A stretch of DNA of 64,000 nucleotides from NCBI RefSeq assembly GCF_001424485.1, contig NZ_LMQC01000023.1:108081-172080 (forward strand), read 5' to 3'. Below the pieces are notes generated by a model that was not told where the DNA came from, ran no database searches, and saw only the letters and a program-made list of their open reading frames with translations. Positions 16,529-24,937 of the stretch are shown here, one piece after another (position 1 is the stretch's first letter; each line of letters opens with the position of its first letter). Source of the stretch: Modestobacter sp. Leaf380 (GTDB lineage: Bacteria; Actinomycetota; Actinomycetes; Mycobacteriales; Geodermatophilaceae). Position numbers and translations under genes: made by a program.

Positions 16529-17805
16529 TGGCCGACCAGGAGCCGCAGGCGTTGTTCGATACGGCAGTGCCTGAAAGATCTCGAAACCGAGCTCGTCCTG
16601 CGAAAGGGACTAAGCCAGCTGAGACGGTCGGTGGAGTCTTGGAGCGCCGCGTCGGCCGAATAGAGTTCGCAGAAGGAGCCTTGAGTCGCCTTCGTGTGCC
16701 TGTAACGGCCGAAGGGGGAGAACCCGGAAGGGATGTCCTCTCCGATATAGACATTCTATCGATCGACGTCGACGCCCGGCTGCGCTTATCGCTTTCTTCT
16801 CTGGAGTGCAAAAGTGCGCCGGGTCAGCGTGGTGAGCCTCAGACCCTTGTGTGGCTGGCTGGGTTCCGGCAGTTGATGAATCTCGACAGAGTGGTCTTTG
16901 TGCGACCCACCATAAGCACGCGGGGCCGCGCTCTTGCGAGGCGGCTTAATATCTCAATCCTGGACGAAGCCACATTAAGTCAGCGCGAGCTAGCGCATCG
17001 CTGGGTACCAGAGCGCTTTGCCCATTTGGACGGTGCCGCTTGTGCTCACGCCGAAGGTCGGACAGATACTCAACTGAAGGGGCTTTCGGAAGTCCCGTCG
17101 GCATTGGCAACGTTCTTGCGTAACGAGGCGCTTCTGGCCAGTTCGCACGCTTCTCTCGCCGCTGTTGAGGCACTTGGAACAGCATTCGAGAAGCAGGGTG
17201 TGCTGCCCGAACCGGCTGCCACGGTCCTTGCATCGCATGCGCTGATGGCACTGGTAGCCGCCGCCATCCGGGATGCAGGCAGTCTGGATGATCTTGGGAT
17301 GCGAGCTTTGCGGACCCGGCTGCAACGCGCGCTCACTACGGGCGACCCTGACGATGACTACTTGATGGCTCTGTTGGAGCGGGCAGACGCTGTGGTCAAT
17401 CACGTAGTCACGCGAACACATCGAGCTTATGTTGATGCTGGCGCCGAGCCTCTGGCAGTAGCTGTGCCGTCCTTACGCGACGCTGTGGCAACAGTGCCTG
17501 GGTACCTCGAGGACTACCTAGACTTTGTTGAGCGCCTGCGTGCTAACCCTGCGGTTTCGAGGTCGCTGCTGCAATCCGTCGAGCTGGCGTGTTTCGAGGC
17601 CTTGGTGGGTGGGCCAGCATGGATGGAGCCTGCCTTTGCTCATCTCTTTACGGTCGAGCACCGTGGACTCCTGCTAGTGGCTGTTCGGTGTCTTCGATCT
17701 GTAGCGGGTGACCAAGTCGTAAACGGAGTCAAGGACATTGCGTTGCTGACGCATCCTCGAGTGACGGATATCGCGCCTGATCGCCGCGAGCCGAACTCTC
17801 AGTGA
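16528..17805 (+). CDS. Predicted PD-(D/E)XK nuclease, gene 2 of a candidate defence operon
   Basis: A 425-residue protein whose N-terminal 150 residues fit the PD-(D/E)XK nuclease pattern: Glu39 in a helix (VLERRVG), then DIDIL with Asp73/Asp75, a beta hairpin, and ECK with Glu93 and Lys95, followed by an RGEPQTLVWLAGFRQL helix and an RGRALARRLNISILD segment as seen after the core in restriction-like nucleases and conflict-system effectors. The remaining 270 residues are helical with no recognised domain. It overlaps gene 1 by one base and gene 3 by a GTGA junction, so the three are one translational unit. It may cut DNA, but the fold is predicted by eye and activity is unproven. Confidence 0.68.
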   Translation: MADQEPQALFDTAVPERSRNRARPAKGTKPAETVGGVLERRVGRIEFAEGALSRLRVPVTAEGGEPGRDVLSDIDILSIDVDARLRLSLSSLECKSAPGQRGEPQTLVWLAGFRQLMNLDRVVFVRPTISTRGRALARRLNISILDEATLSQRELAHRWVPERFAHLDGAACAHAEGRTDTQLKGLSEVPSALATFLRNEALLASSHASLAAVEALGTAFEKQGVLPEPAATVLASHALMALVAAAIRDAGSLDDLGMRALRTRLQRALTTGDPDDDYLMALLERADAVVNHVVTRTHRAYVDAGAEPLAVAVPSLRDAVATVPGYLEDYLDFVERLRANPAVSRSLLQSVELACFEALVGGPAWMEPAFAHLFTVEHRGLLLVAVRCLRSVAGDQVVNGVKDIALLTHPRVTDIAPDRREPNSQ

Positions 17806-18569
17806 GCGACCCTTTGAAGTCGATTGGACAGTCAATGAACAAACGTAATGCACCGCCCACTGAAAGCGAAGGCACGAAGGAAGGGGCGCCGATTGATACC
17901 CGGTGGGTGATTCTCGCGGCGCTGGCAGCGACACTAGGCGGTTTTGTATTCCTGGTGGCCAGCGGTGCCCTCGGTTCGGCGGCTGTTTCGGCGGCGGCGG
18001 AACTCATTCGTTCGATTGCCTGGCCGGCAACGGTGCTGAGCATTGCATTCTACTTCCGCGCGCGAATATCTGAGCTCATCCCACGGATAAGAACCATGAA
18101 GGGGCCTGGTGGGGTTGAGCTTGAACTGCGAGACGTGGCTGCGGCCACCGATGATCTTGAGGCAACGATAAGGGCTGCACTGTCGGGTGCCAGCGGTCCA
18201 TTTAAAGGCGATGCGACGGTGTCGAAGTCAACTCTCGATATTGCTAACCTCGAGCGCCTCCTGAAGGTAGCGGCCTCGCTCGGGGCCACACGCGCTCGCG
18301 CTGGTCTACCGCCGGATGCTGTAGATGTCCGATTAGATGAGGGAAAGGCAACAATCATCGTCGCGAGCGATGAGCAAGTCGGCCGCCGAAGCGGTGGAGC
18401 ACTTGATAAAGAATCTGAGCTCGAGGATGCGCGCAGGCGTGTCGAGGCTCTTCAGCGTGAGTTTGAGCGAGCGGATTCCCGAAACTCAGTGCGCGTGAAC
18501 TTCGCTTACGCAGAACTGATGAAGGCGAAGGAACGACTGGTTGCTCTGGAGCGTATGTCTACCTACTAA
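17802..18569 (+). CDS. Two-helix membrane protein with C-terminal coiled coil, gene 3 of a candidate defence operon
   Basis: A 255-residue protein with a soluble N-terminus, two transmembrane helices (about 34-57 and 67-86) and a cytoplasmic part that begins RISELIPRIRTMKGPGGVEL, a juxtamembrane pattern that I associate with small membrane proteins of conflict or signalling loci. The C-terminal 60 residues (from ESELEDARRRVEALQREFER) should form a coiled coil. It starts with GTG in a GTGA overlap with the nuclease gene. A membrane effector, sensor or tether for the nuclease is possible. The GC content is lower than in neighbouring genes. The function is unknown. Confidence 0.6.
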   Translation: MSDPLKSIGQSMNKRNAPPTESEGTKEGAPIDTRWVILAALAATLGGFVFLVASGALGSAAVSAAAELIRSIAWPATVLSIAFYFRARISELIPRIRTMKGPGGVELELRDVAAATDDLEATIRAALSGASGPFKGDATVSKSTLDIANLERLLKVAASLGATRARAGLPPDAVDVRLDEGKATIIVASDEQVGRRSGGALDKESELEDARRRVEALQREFERADSRNSVRVNFAYAELMKAKERLVALERMSTY

Positions 18570-19137
18570 CTGGAGGCAGAAATCCACCAGCCTCGCTATC
18601 TCCTGCGGCCAAGATCAGACCGGCCACCGTTGGTAGACGAGCGCGGGCTTCCTGGCCCTTAATGAACTAGAAGCAGACCGTGATTGACGTCCTCGCGCCC
18701 TGCCGCCCATCCAGATCCGAGTTGTCTGCGTGACCTGAGGGAGCGTGGCCGACGCAGGAACGGCCCCGGCTCGGTCGGTCTCGGATGACTACAGCCTGGC
18801 CCGCTCTATGGAGCAGCACACCAGTGGCTGCACGACGAGGCGCAGGTTGCGTGACGGCGACTGTCGTTCCGATCATCGAGCACGCGCTCGGCACCCAGTA
18901 AGCGACTGAGGCGGACGAGTTCTTCATCGGCGTCCACCGCGGACTTCCTGTAGCCCCGCAAGAGCCACACGGCCCCGCGACGTTGTCGCGAAGCTTCGCG
19001 ACGACCCGGCAAGTTCACCACCGGGGCTAACCCACCGCACGCATGGCACCCGCCGGGCGGGCGCCGAGCCGTCCGGCGAAGACAACGTCCGGACGCTGAG
19101 CTGCTTCACCGTTGCCCCTGAAACGGCCCAGCCCAGC
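18570..19137. other. Gene-free 568-nt stretch between convergent operons
   Basis: The plus-strand nuclease operon ends at 18569 and the minus-strand Tad locus ends at 19138. Short open frames exist between them but none has good protein character or a ribosome site. The only structured element I see is a perfect 18-bp palindrome at 18985-19002. This is the likely border between the cargo block and the Tad block and may contain terminators for both. Confidence 0.5.
18985..19002. terminator. Perfect 18-bp palindrome, possible bidirectional terminator or binding site
   Basis: GTCGCGAAGCTTCGCGAC is perfectly self-complementary and lies between two converging transcription units. There is no run of T on either side, so a classical intrinsic terminator is not evident. 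A palindrome without a loop fits a protein binding site at least as well. Confidence 0.35.
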
Positions 19138-22100
19138 TCACGCCCCACTCCGCATCTGCCGCCTGTGCAGGAGGGCTGCCGTCCTCGGCGGCAAATCCTC
19201 TTCGACCTCTGCATCGTGATTGTTGAGGATCCTAGCCACGTAAGCGTCTGCTTCTGCCCGGCTTCCCAGGGCGTCGCAAGCGGCGACGAGATCGAGGAGA
19301 GGCACGTCCTCGAACGTTCCGGACACCAGCGCCACCGTTGCCGCGTCGGCGGCCAACCGTGGATTCCCGGCACCCAGGTGGTGTGTCGCGACGACATGCG
19401 CGACGTCCACGATCATGGCGGCGAACTCGTGGTCGAGGCGGAAGTCCGCGTCGATCAACCAGCTGTACCCGCCGGCGCCTGAGACGCGGGGAGCCGGTAG
19501 CTCGAAAGGTCGACCCGTGACGAGCCCGAGGGCTGCTACAAGGTCAGGTATGCCGTCTCGCCCTCGTGCGGTTCCGCGGACCCGCAGACGGCGGAAGAGG
19601 TCGGCATCGATGAGAGCGTCATTGATCCGGTAGCGCCCAGCGGCCGCAGCAGTCACCCCGGACGGGAGGTAGTCGGCGCCGGTCTCCGGGTCGGAGCCCA
19701 TCCACGCGCGGACCACGGAGATGGCCTGCCGCACCTTGGTCTTGCCGACGACGTCCGGCTCGTTGGGCCAGATCGCGGTGGCGTACTGCTCGCTGGTCGC
19801 TCCCCCGTTGCGGGTCGCGAGGTAGGCCACGACCTCGGTGTAGAACTGCCGCCTCGGGTTCCGCTCCGGCAGCTGGCCCTGGGCGCGAACGCGCACGGGT
19901 CCGAGCAGGGTCAACTTGGGTCGCGGCGAGGAGTCGTCGAACCAGTCGGCCAGGTCGCGGTCGAGGTCGGGGTCGGCCAGCTCGACCTTGGCGCGGACCC
20001 CCTCCCCCGGCACGGGGGCCAAGACACGGACATCCCGATCGGTCGTCGCAGCGACATCCATGTAGATCTGTTCCCTTAGCGCGAGCACGGAATCAACGGC
20101 CTGGGTCGGCGGGGATGCAGAGGTCGAGGATTCGTCGTCCGGACCGCCCGACGCCACCCGGAGGTTCCCGCAGGCGTCGGCTGCGGCATCCCATGGCTCC
20201 TTCCCGCGTGCCGGCGGCACGCGCCGGTCCTCTGCGACCGCGGCGTGCGCCAGCATCTGGGCCAACGCGCCTGCCTCCTCGACCGGCAGCTGATGGGCTC
20301 GCAGTCGCAAATCGAGCGTGGGGATCGCGATCAGCCCTGCTGCGTCGATGCTCATCGTCCACCCGGCCGTGGCTGAAGCGTCGCCATCAGCCGCCCTCAC
20401 CACGACGGCTCCGCTGCGCGCGGACGGCCCGGCCAGCTCCGTGGTGAGACGTGCGACTGCGGCCCCCTCCTGAACTGAACTGGGGACCACGAGCAGGACG
20501 TGCGGTTCCCACGCGTCCGCTGAGATGTCGTGCAGGCGACCGGCCAGCACGTCGGTGGCCGCGGCCCGCATCGCATCACTCGATGACGCGTGGTGCTGGG
20601 TCAATGCCTCGACCGCACTCTCGAGGTCTGCGGCATAGGCGAATCGGTCCGGGTTGAGCTGCGCCAGTTCCTCCCCAAAACCGACCGCGGTGACACGGAG
20701 CATCTCCGACCAGGTGTTGTGTGCGAGCTCAGCAGCGAGGTAGCGCATGAGGTCGACGGCTCGGTCGATGTCCCCGACGAGGTTGACCGCGGAGATGTGC
20801 TCGAGGTCCAACAACCAATGCTCTCCAGCGTCGGTGTAGCCCACCGACACCAGCGTGGGGTACGGCGCGAGGAAGCGGCCCCGCCGGGAGTGGTCGTACG
20901 TCAGCGTGTCGTCGCGGTGTACCGACCACCGCGTCCCGGAGTCGTCCACGGTCCACGGCTCCGGGCCAACGTGTGCCGGCTCCGCAACGACCAGGGTCAG
21001 GACGTCGTCGGTCATGCAGACGGCGACGACGTCGGGCAGAACGCCTCCCTCGACCGTCGCGAGCCCTTGGACGAGGCTGCGCAGTGCCCTGTCGAGCCAG
21101 CCCACGTCGGCCGTCCCGGCCGACAGCAGCGTCCGCTCCACGGGTACGAGCTCCGCTGGAGTGCTGCTCACCAGCCGGCCGGGACGGCGATGACGGGACT
21201 GGTGACGGCGGTACCGACGCAACGCCAGGAGTGAGACCCCGGTGAGCAGGGTCCCTCCCCCGCCCAGTGCGATGGCCGCGGCGGGGACCTCGCTGGCCAC
21301 CTCGTTGCCCGCCTGTGCTGAGGCGGGAGCAGGCGCCGGAGTGAGCGGGCCAGGTGACCCGGCAGCGGCGCTCGACGGAACGGCAGGCGTGGTGGTGGCC
21401 GGCGCGAGCGTCGGTGAGGTCGACGGTCCGGGTTCGACTGTCGGTTCTGCCGGAACCGGAGGCTGAGGGGCGGGCTCGGTCTGCGGTTCGCTCGACGGGG
21501 GCAGCGTCTGATCCGGCGCAGCCTGCACCGCGGATGGGACGGTCAGGGTCCAGCCCGGTCGGATCAGGTCTGGGTCGTCAAAGACGGCTCCGGCTGGCTC
21601 GGGTCTCCCCTGGTTCGCCGTCCAGACCGCTTCCCACTCCCGACCGTCCCCGGTGGTCTCAGCAGCGATGCCCCACAACGTGTCCCCCGGCTCGACGGTG
21701 ATCTCCGCCGTCGAGTCAGCCAACGAGGTCGCTGCGGAGTTCGGGAGTCCTGCCGCGTCGAGCGGCATGACCAGAACCGTCCCCGGGACGATCTGGTTGT
21801 CGGGGCCGATCGCTCCCCCGTTGAGCTCAACGATCTCTGGATATCGCAGCGGGTCCCCGAGGTAGCGCTCGGCCAGGGCCCACAACGTGTCTCGTCTGAC
21901 CACCTCGTGCGTCTGGGCTGACGGGACGTCATAGCTGTCCGAGGCCATCTGGAGCGCAGGTCGTGCCGTCGCCACCGGGCCCGCCCCTGGTGCCTGATGG
22001 GCGTCTACGAAGACGGCGACGGGCAGCGGCGGCATGACGGGACCTGCACCTGTCGAGGAGGCTGCTGTCACCGCTGGGGCGATGGTCAGCCCCACGACGA

Positions 22101-22428
22101 CGACAGCGAGCAGCGCGGCGGCGGGTTGCTGGAACACCCGGAGTCCGGGGATCTGCACGCTTGGTCGAGCGCGGAGCAGACAGATCAGTTCCATGGTCGT
22201 CGAGGTGGTGAAAAACCCCCAGCAGACCCAGGCGCCGGCGGCGAGAACGACCCTCAGCAGCTGCCCGTCATCTCGCTCGCTGAGCGTGCGGACGACCTCC
22301 TCGACAGAGGGCAGGCCCTGGGGCACCAGCTGCCAGGTGACCAGGAGCACGGGCACCCCGACGACGATGGCCGCGAGAACGGCTAGGGCCCCGAGTGCCT
22401 TGATGAGCCGCGCTGCCGGACTGCTCAT
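19138..22428 (-). CDS. Large membrane protein with two LysM modules and a C-terminal BTAD-type regulatory domain
   Basis: A 1096-residue protein at the 3' end of the Tad locus. Three N-terminal helices (about 8-32, 57-84, 103-122) are followed by two LysM-like modules (about 174-222, with RRDTLWALAERYLG, and 243-297, with EPGDTLWGIA), a Pro/Thr-rich linker, a fourth helix near 380-405 and a large cytoplasmic region. The last 220 residues combine a winged helix (LLGPVRVRAQG onward) with a bacterial transcriptional activator (BTAD) helical-repeat domain. Proteins of this type sit beside Tad genes in actinobacteria. It could sense peptidoglycan or pilus assembly and relay this to the cytoplasm; that role is inference. 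It overlaps the gene upstream by four bases (ATGA). Confidence 0.75.
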   Translation of the reverse strand: MSSPAARLIKALGALAVLAAIVVGVPVLLVTWQLVPQGLPSVEEVVRTLSERDDGQLLRVVLAAGAWVCWGFFTTSTTMELICLLRARPSVQIPGLRVFQQPAAALLAVVVVGLTIAPAVTAASSTGAGPVMPPLPVAVFVDAHQAPGAGPVATARPALQMASDSYDVPSAQTHEVVRRDTLWALAERYLGDPLRYPEIVELNGGAIGPDNQIVPGTVLVMPLDAAGLPNSAATSLADSTAEITVEPGDTLWGIAAETTGDGREWEAVWTANQGRPEPAGAVFDDPDLIRPGWTLTVPSAVQAAPDQTLPPSSEPQTEPAPQPPVPAEPTVEPGPSTSPTLAPATTTPAVPSSAAAGSPGPLTPAPAPASAQAGNEVASEVPAAAIALGGGGTLLTGVSLLALRRYRRHQSRHRRPGRLVSSTPAELVPVERTLLSAGTADVGWLDRALRSLVQGLATVEGGVLPDVVAVCMTDDVLTLVVAEPAHVGPEPWTVDDSGTRWSVHRDDTLTYDHSRRGRFLAPYPTLVSVGYTDAGEHWLLDLEHISAVNLVGDIDRAVDLMRYLAAELAHNTWSEMLRVTAVGFGEELAQLNPDRFAYAADLESAVEALTQHHASSSDAMRAAATDVLAGRLHDISADAWEPHVLLVVPSSVQEGAAVARLTTELAGPSARSGAVVVRAADGDASATAGWTMSIDAAGLIAIPTLDLRLRAHQLPVEEAGALAQMLAHAAVAEDRRVPPARGKEPWDAAADACGNLRVASGGPDDESSTSASPPTQAVDSVLALREQIYMDVAATTDRDVRVLAPVPGEGVRAKVELADPDLDRDLADWFDDSSPRPKLTLLGPVRVRAQGQLPERNPRRQFYTEVVAYLATRNGGATSEQYATAIWPNEPDVVGKTKVRQAISVVRAWMGSDPETGADYLPSGVTAAAAGRYRINDALIDADLFRRLRVRGTARGRDGIPDLVAALGLVTGRPFELPAPRVSGAGGYSWLIDADFRLDHEFAAMIVDVAHVVATHHLGAGNPRLAADAATVALVSGTFEDVPLLDLVAACDALGSRAEADAYVARILNNHDAEVEEDLPPRTAALLHRRQMRSGA

Positions 22429-22853
22429 GAGACGGGCTCGCCGATCGTCACGCCCACCTGGAGCTGTGCTGTGTGAGTGCGGGTCTGGCTGACCGGGAGG
22501 CCGAGCATGGGTGTCGTGTCGGTGACCGTCACCGCGACCGCGATCAGGCCCGGCCCGAGCACCGTGACTGCGCCCGTCGCCCCCGCCTGCTGCAGATAGC
22601 TGTTGGCTGCTGCGGTCGCCAGCCGGACGTCGCCTGGCCCGCCCGTCGGCACCGGGCCAACGGCGATCACGGCTGCGCGCGCGGCCTCAGCGGAGGCCGT
22701 CTCAGCGCGGTTCGCAGCCTGGATGTTCGTGCCGGCATCGACGACCGCTGTCACCAGGATCCCAGCGATCAGGACGACGAAGCAGAACAGCACGGTCACG
22801 GACCCGCGCTCGTCTCGGCACCACCGCACCGTCGTCCGTCCGGCTCCCGTCAC
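22425..22853 (-). CDS. TadG-like/pseudopilin protein of the Tad pilus locus
   Basis: A 142-residue protein with a short basic N-terminus, an ERGSVTVLFCFVVLIAGILV helix and a mainly beta-stranded extracellular part. It resembles the helicopter-type (Rv3660c-like) TadE/TadG proteins of actinobacterial Tad loci. After the Gly of the processing motif it reads SVTVL, so the Glu at position +5 found in TadE is absent, as in TadG-like proteins. The GTG at 22853 overlaps the stop of the preceding TadE gene (GTGA). It is probably a minor subunit or envelope anchor of the pilus. Confidence 0.72.
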   Translation of the reverse strand: MTGAGRTTVRWCRDERGSVTVLFCFVVLIAGILVTAVVDAGTNIQAANRAETASAEAARAAVIAVGPVPTGGPGDVRLATAAANSYLQQAGATGAVTVLGPGLIAVAVTVTDTTPMLGLPVSQTRTHTAQLQVGVTIGEPVS

Positions 22854-23314
22854 GACACGTCTCTCGCCGGGTCGAGTGGGCTCGTCGCGCTGTCCCGGAG
22901 TGTCCTCGTACCGGGCAGCCCCTCGATGCCGACGTCGGAGAAGCGGACGGTGCACGACACCTCCACGGTGACCGTGCCGACGGCACCTGGCGGGCCGGCA
23001 AAGCCGGCCGCGTCGACGAGAACCAGCACGTCCGAGCAGTGCAGGTCACGTTGGGTCAGCGCCTCGGTGGCCGCAGCGGTAGCCAGCAGCTCTGCGGCCC
23101 CCGCAGAGCGAGCCAGTGACGCCTCCCGCGCAGCGATCCCAGCAACGCCGCTGATCCGGTCCCCCGCCAGGGCGATCCGCGCGCCCACGACGAGCATGGC
23201 CAGGACCAGCATGGCCACGGGCAGCAGGATGGCGAGTTCGACCGACTCCGACCCGCGGTCGTCCCACACCCGTTTGCCGGCGCCGCGGTTCTTGGACCGA
23301 CGGTTGCGGTTCAC
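22850..23314 (-). CDS. tadE: TadE-like pseudopilin
   Basis: A 154-residue protein. The N-terminus carries a type IVb prepilin site: Gly followed by SESVE, with Glu at +5, and then the hydrophobic helix LAILLPVAMLVLAMLVVGA. This is the TadE signature; the prepilin peptidase encoded at 30549-31187 is the likely processing enzyme. The rest is a small extracellular domain with two Cys that may form a disulphide. The GTG start at 23314 lies in a GTGA overlap with the other TadE gene, and its own stop overlaps the TadG-like gene in the same way. Confidence 0.78.
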   Translation of the reverse strand: MNRNRRSKNRGAGKRVWDDRGSESVELAILLPVAMLVLAMLVVGARIALAGDRISGVAGIAAREASLARSAGAAELLATAAATEALTQRDLHCSDVLVLVDAAGFAGPPGAVGTVTVEVSCTVRFSDVGIEGLPGTRTLRDSATSPLDPARDVS

Positions 23315-23766
23315 GGCGAGTCCGGGGTGGTGAAGCGCTCCCTGGCTTGCTCGATCGTCACGTCGACCGTGGGGCTGAAGCCGGGCAGCGGGATGACGTT
23401 CGGCACCGAGGCAACCACGCGGATGGACACTGTCGTGGCCGTGTCGTCCTGAGTGACGGAGTAGCTCGTCATGGACCCCGTGCCCAGCTGGGCGAGGTAG
23501 GCGTCCGCGGCCTGCTGCCCCTCCCCCGCCGTCGCTCCCTCGACGCTGCCGGCCCGCGCTCCGGCCTGAGCCGCCGCCTCCGCTGCTTCCCTGGCGAAGT
23601 ACCACATGCCGAGTTGGGGTCCGGCGAGGAGCAGGACGACGATGACGGGGAACAGGATCGCGAACTCCACGCTGGATGAACCCCGCTCCACCTCGGTGCC
23701 TGCCGCGCACACCCGACTGCCGGACCACCGCAGGGGTGTCCGGGTGCCGGTCGGGAGGCTGCGCAC
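23311..23766 (-). CDS. tadE: TadE-like pseudopilin
   Basis: A 151-residue protein with the processing motif ERG followed by SSSVE (Glu at +5) and the helix FAILFPVIVVLLLAGPQLG. After the helix come an Ala-rich helical stretch (EAAEAAAQAGARAG) and a beta-rich domain. It is the first of two TadE-type minor pilins in the locus. The GTG at 23766 was chosen because it follows the pilin stop by 14 nt and gives a short basic leader; no strong ribosome site is visible, so coupling to the pilin gene is likely. Confidence 0.76.
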   Translation of the reverse strand: MRSLPTGTRTPLRWSGSRVCAAGTEVERGSSSVEFAILFPVIVVLLLAGPQLGMWYFAREAAEAAAQAGARAGSVEGATAGEGQQAADAYLAQLGTGSMTSYSVTQDDTATTVSIRVVASVPNVIPLPGFSPTVDVTIEQARERFTTPDSP

Positions 23767-23780
23767 GAGGTCGGTCCGAC

Positions 23781-24005
23781 CTACTGGAAGAGCGCAGTCT
23801 TGCTGGCGACGAAGGCGACTGCAGCCGTCGTGACCGCGGCGCCCAGGGCGATGGCCAGGATGACCATGAACGCCTTCTCCGATGAGTCCGATCCGCGGTC
23901 GTCGGCGACGTCCTCCGCCCGGAGCCAACCGACCACACGGGCCACGGTCACGACCGCAGCAATCACAGCGCGTTGCCGCACCTCAGGACTCGAGGGCAGG
24001 GACAT
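23781..24005 (-). CDS. flp: Flp-type major pilin
   Basis: A 74-residue prepilin. I chose the ATG at 24005 because a perfect AGGAGG lies six bases upstream. A long leader ends in Gly before SDSSEKAF, which places Glu at +5 of the mature protein, followed by one hydrophobic helix (MVILAIALGAAVTTAAVAF) and a very short tail. That is the layout of Flp pilins, which polymerise into the thin Tad fibre. It sits between tadC and the two tadE genes. The strong ribosome site fits the need for high expression. Confidence 0.8.
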   Translation of the reverse strand: MSLPSSPEVRQRAVIAAVVTVARVVGWLRAEDVADDRGSDSSEKAFMVILAIALGAAVTTAAVAFVASKTALFQ

Positions 24006-24031
24006 GGACGACCTCCTGGTCGACGACGGGT

Positions 24032-24937
24032 TCACGGGGCGGTGCCGAACATGCGGAGTAGGAACGGAACGAGGACGAAGAGGGTCAACCCGGTCACCAG
24101 CAGGGCCAGCGGGCGAGCCATCCGCTCGCTGACCTCGTTGGCTGCTGTCCTGGCGTCGGAGAGCTCGGCGTGCCGGAGCGTCCGGGCGCTGGCCAGCAGG
24201 GTGTTGTAGACCGACCCTCCGTCAGCGGCTACAGCGGCGATGTCCGCCAGGCTGCGCAGTTCGGCCACGTCGAGCTCGTCGCCGAGATCGCGGAGGTCGG
24301 TCCAGGGCTTGCGCCCCGACAGCGCAGCTCGACGAATGGCCCGATGCATCCGGACGAAGGGCATGCTCCCCGAGATCTCCGCAGCCTCCTCGAGAGCCTG
24401 CTCGACCGAACCCCGGGCCCGTCGCTCCCCCGCGACGAGCGTCAGGAACGACTCCAGGTTGCTCCGGAACTCGGCACGGGCCGAGGTGGCCTGTTCTCTC
24501 GCCTCGGCCGATGGCAGCACCCATCCGGCGACCGCCAGCGCCAGGCCGACCGCACCCGGGATCGCGAACGGCACCGGCACGTCGACGAGCGCGAGAGCCA
24601 GACCCAGCAGGACCGGGGTCATCAGCCCCGTCAGCGCCAGGGTCAGCTTGCGCACCGCCAGCTGGGTGCGGGTGCGGCCGAGGATGGACAGATCGGCGTC
24701 GGAGACACCGACCCGGGACTCGATTGCACCGACCACGGAGCGGGGCAGGACGTCCCACCAGCTCTGTGCCGCGCCTGTCAACGGTGAAGACGACGCGCGG
24801 GGGCCGGGCGGACCAGGAGCCAACTGGTCGAGAGCCGCCCCCAGGGACGGCGGGGCGGGCCGCACCGCCCGCACCAGGAGGACCAGTCCCAGGGCCATCA
24901 CCATCCCGGCGAGGGTCGCCGTCTGCAGCCCCGTCAT
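24032..24937 (-). CDS. tadC: Tad pilus inner-membrane platform protein TadC
   Basis: A 301-residue protein of the GspF/TadC type: an N-terminal helix (about 8-24), a soluble segment with the VSDADLSILGRTRTQLAVRK stretch, a helix pair (about 100-145), a cytoplasmic helical domain (SNLESFLTLVAGERRARG onward) and a C-terminal helix (LALLVTGLTLFVLVPFLLRM). TadB and TadC form the membrane platform on which the CpaF/TadA ATPase drives pilin polymerisation. The ATG at 24937 overlaps the tadB stop (ATGA), which is why the longer reading was rejected. Confidence 0.82.
   Translation of the reverse strand: MTGLQTATLAGMVMALGLVLLVRAVRPAPPSLGAALDQLAPGPPGPRASSSPLTGAAQSWWDVLPRSVVGAIESRVGVSDADLSILGRTRTQLAVRKLTLALTGLMTPVLLGLALALVDVPVPFAIPGAVGLALAVAGWVLPSAEAREQATSARAEFRSNLESFLTLVAGERRARGSVEQALEEAAEISGSMPFVRMHRAIRRAALSGRKPWTDLRDLGDELDVAELRSLADIAAVAADGGSVYNTLLASARTLRHAELSDARTAANEVSERMARPLALLVTGLTLFVLVPFLLRMFGTAP

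Noticed and set aside
18667..19021. Short minus-strand frames between the nuclease and Tad operons
   Set aside because: They have no ribosome sites, atypical composition and no recognisable domain.
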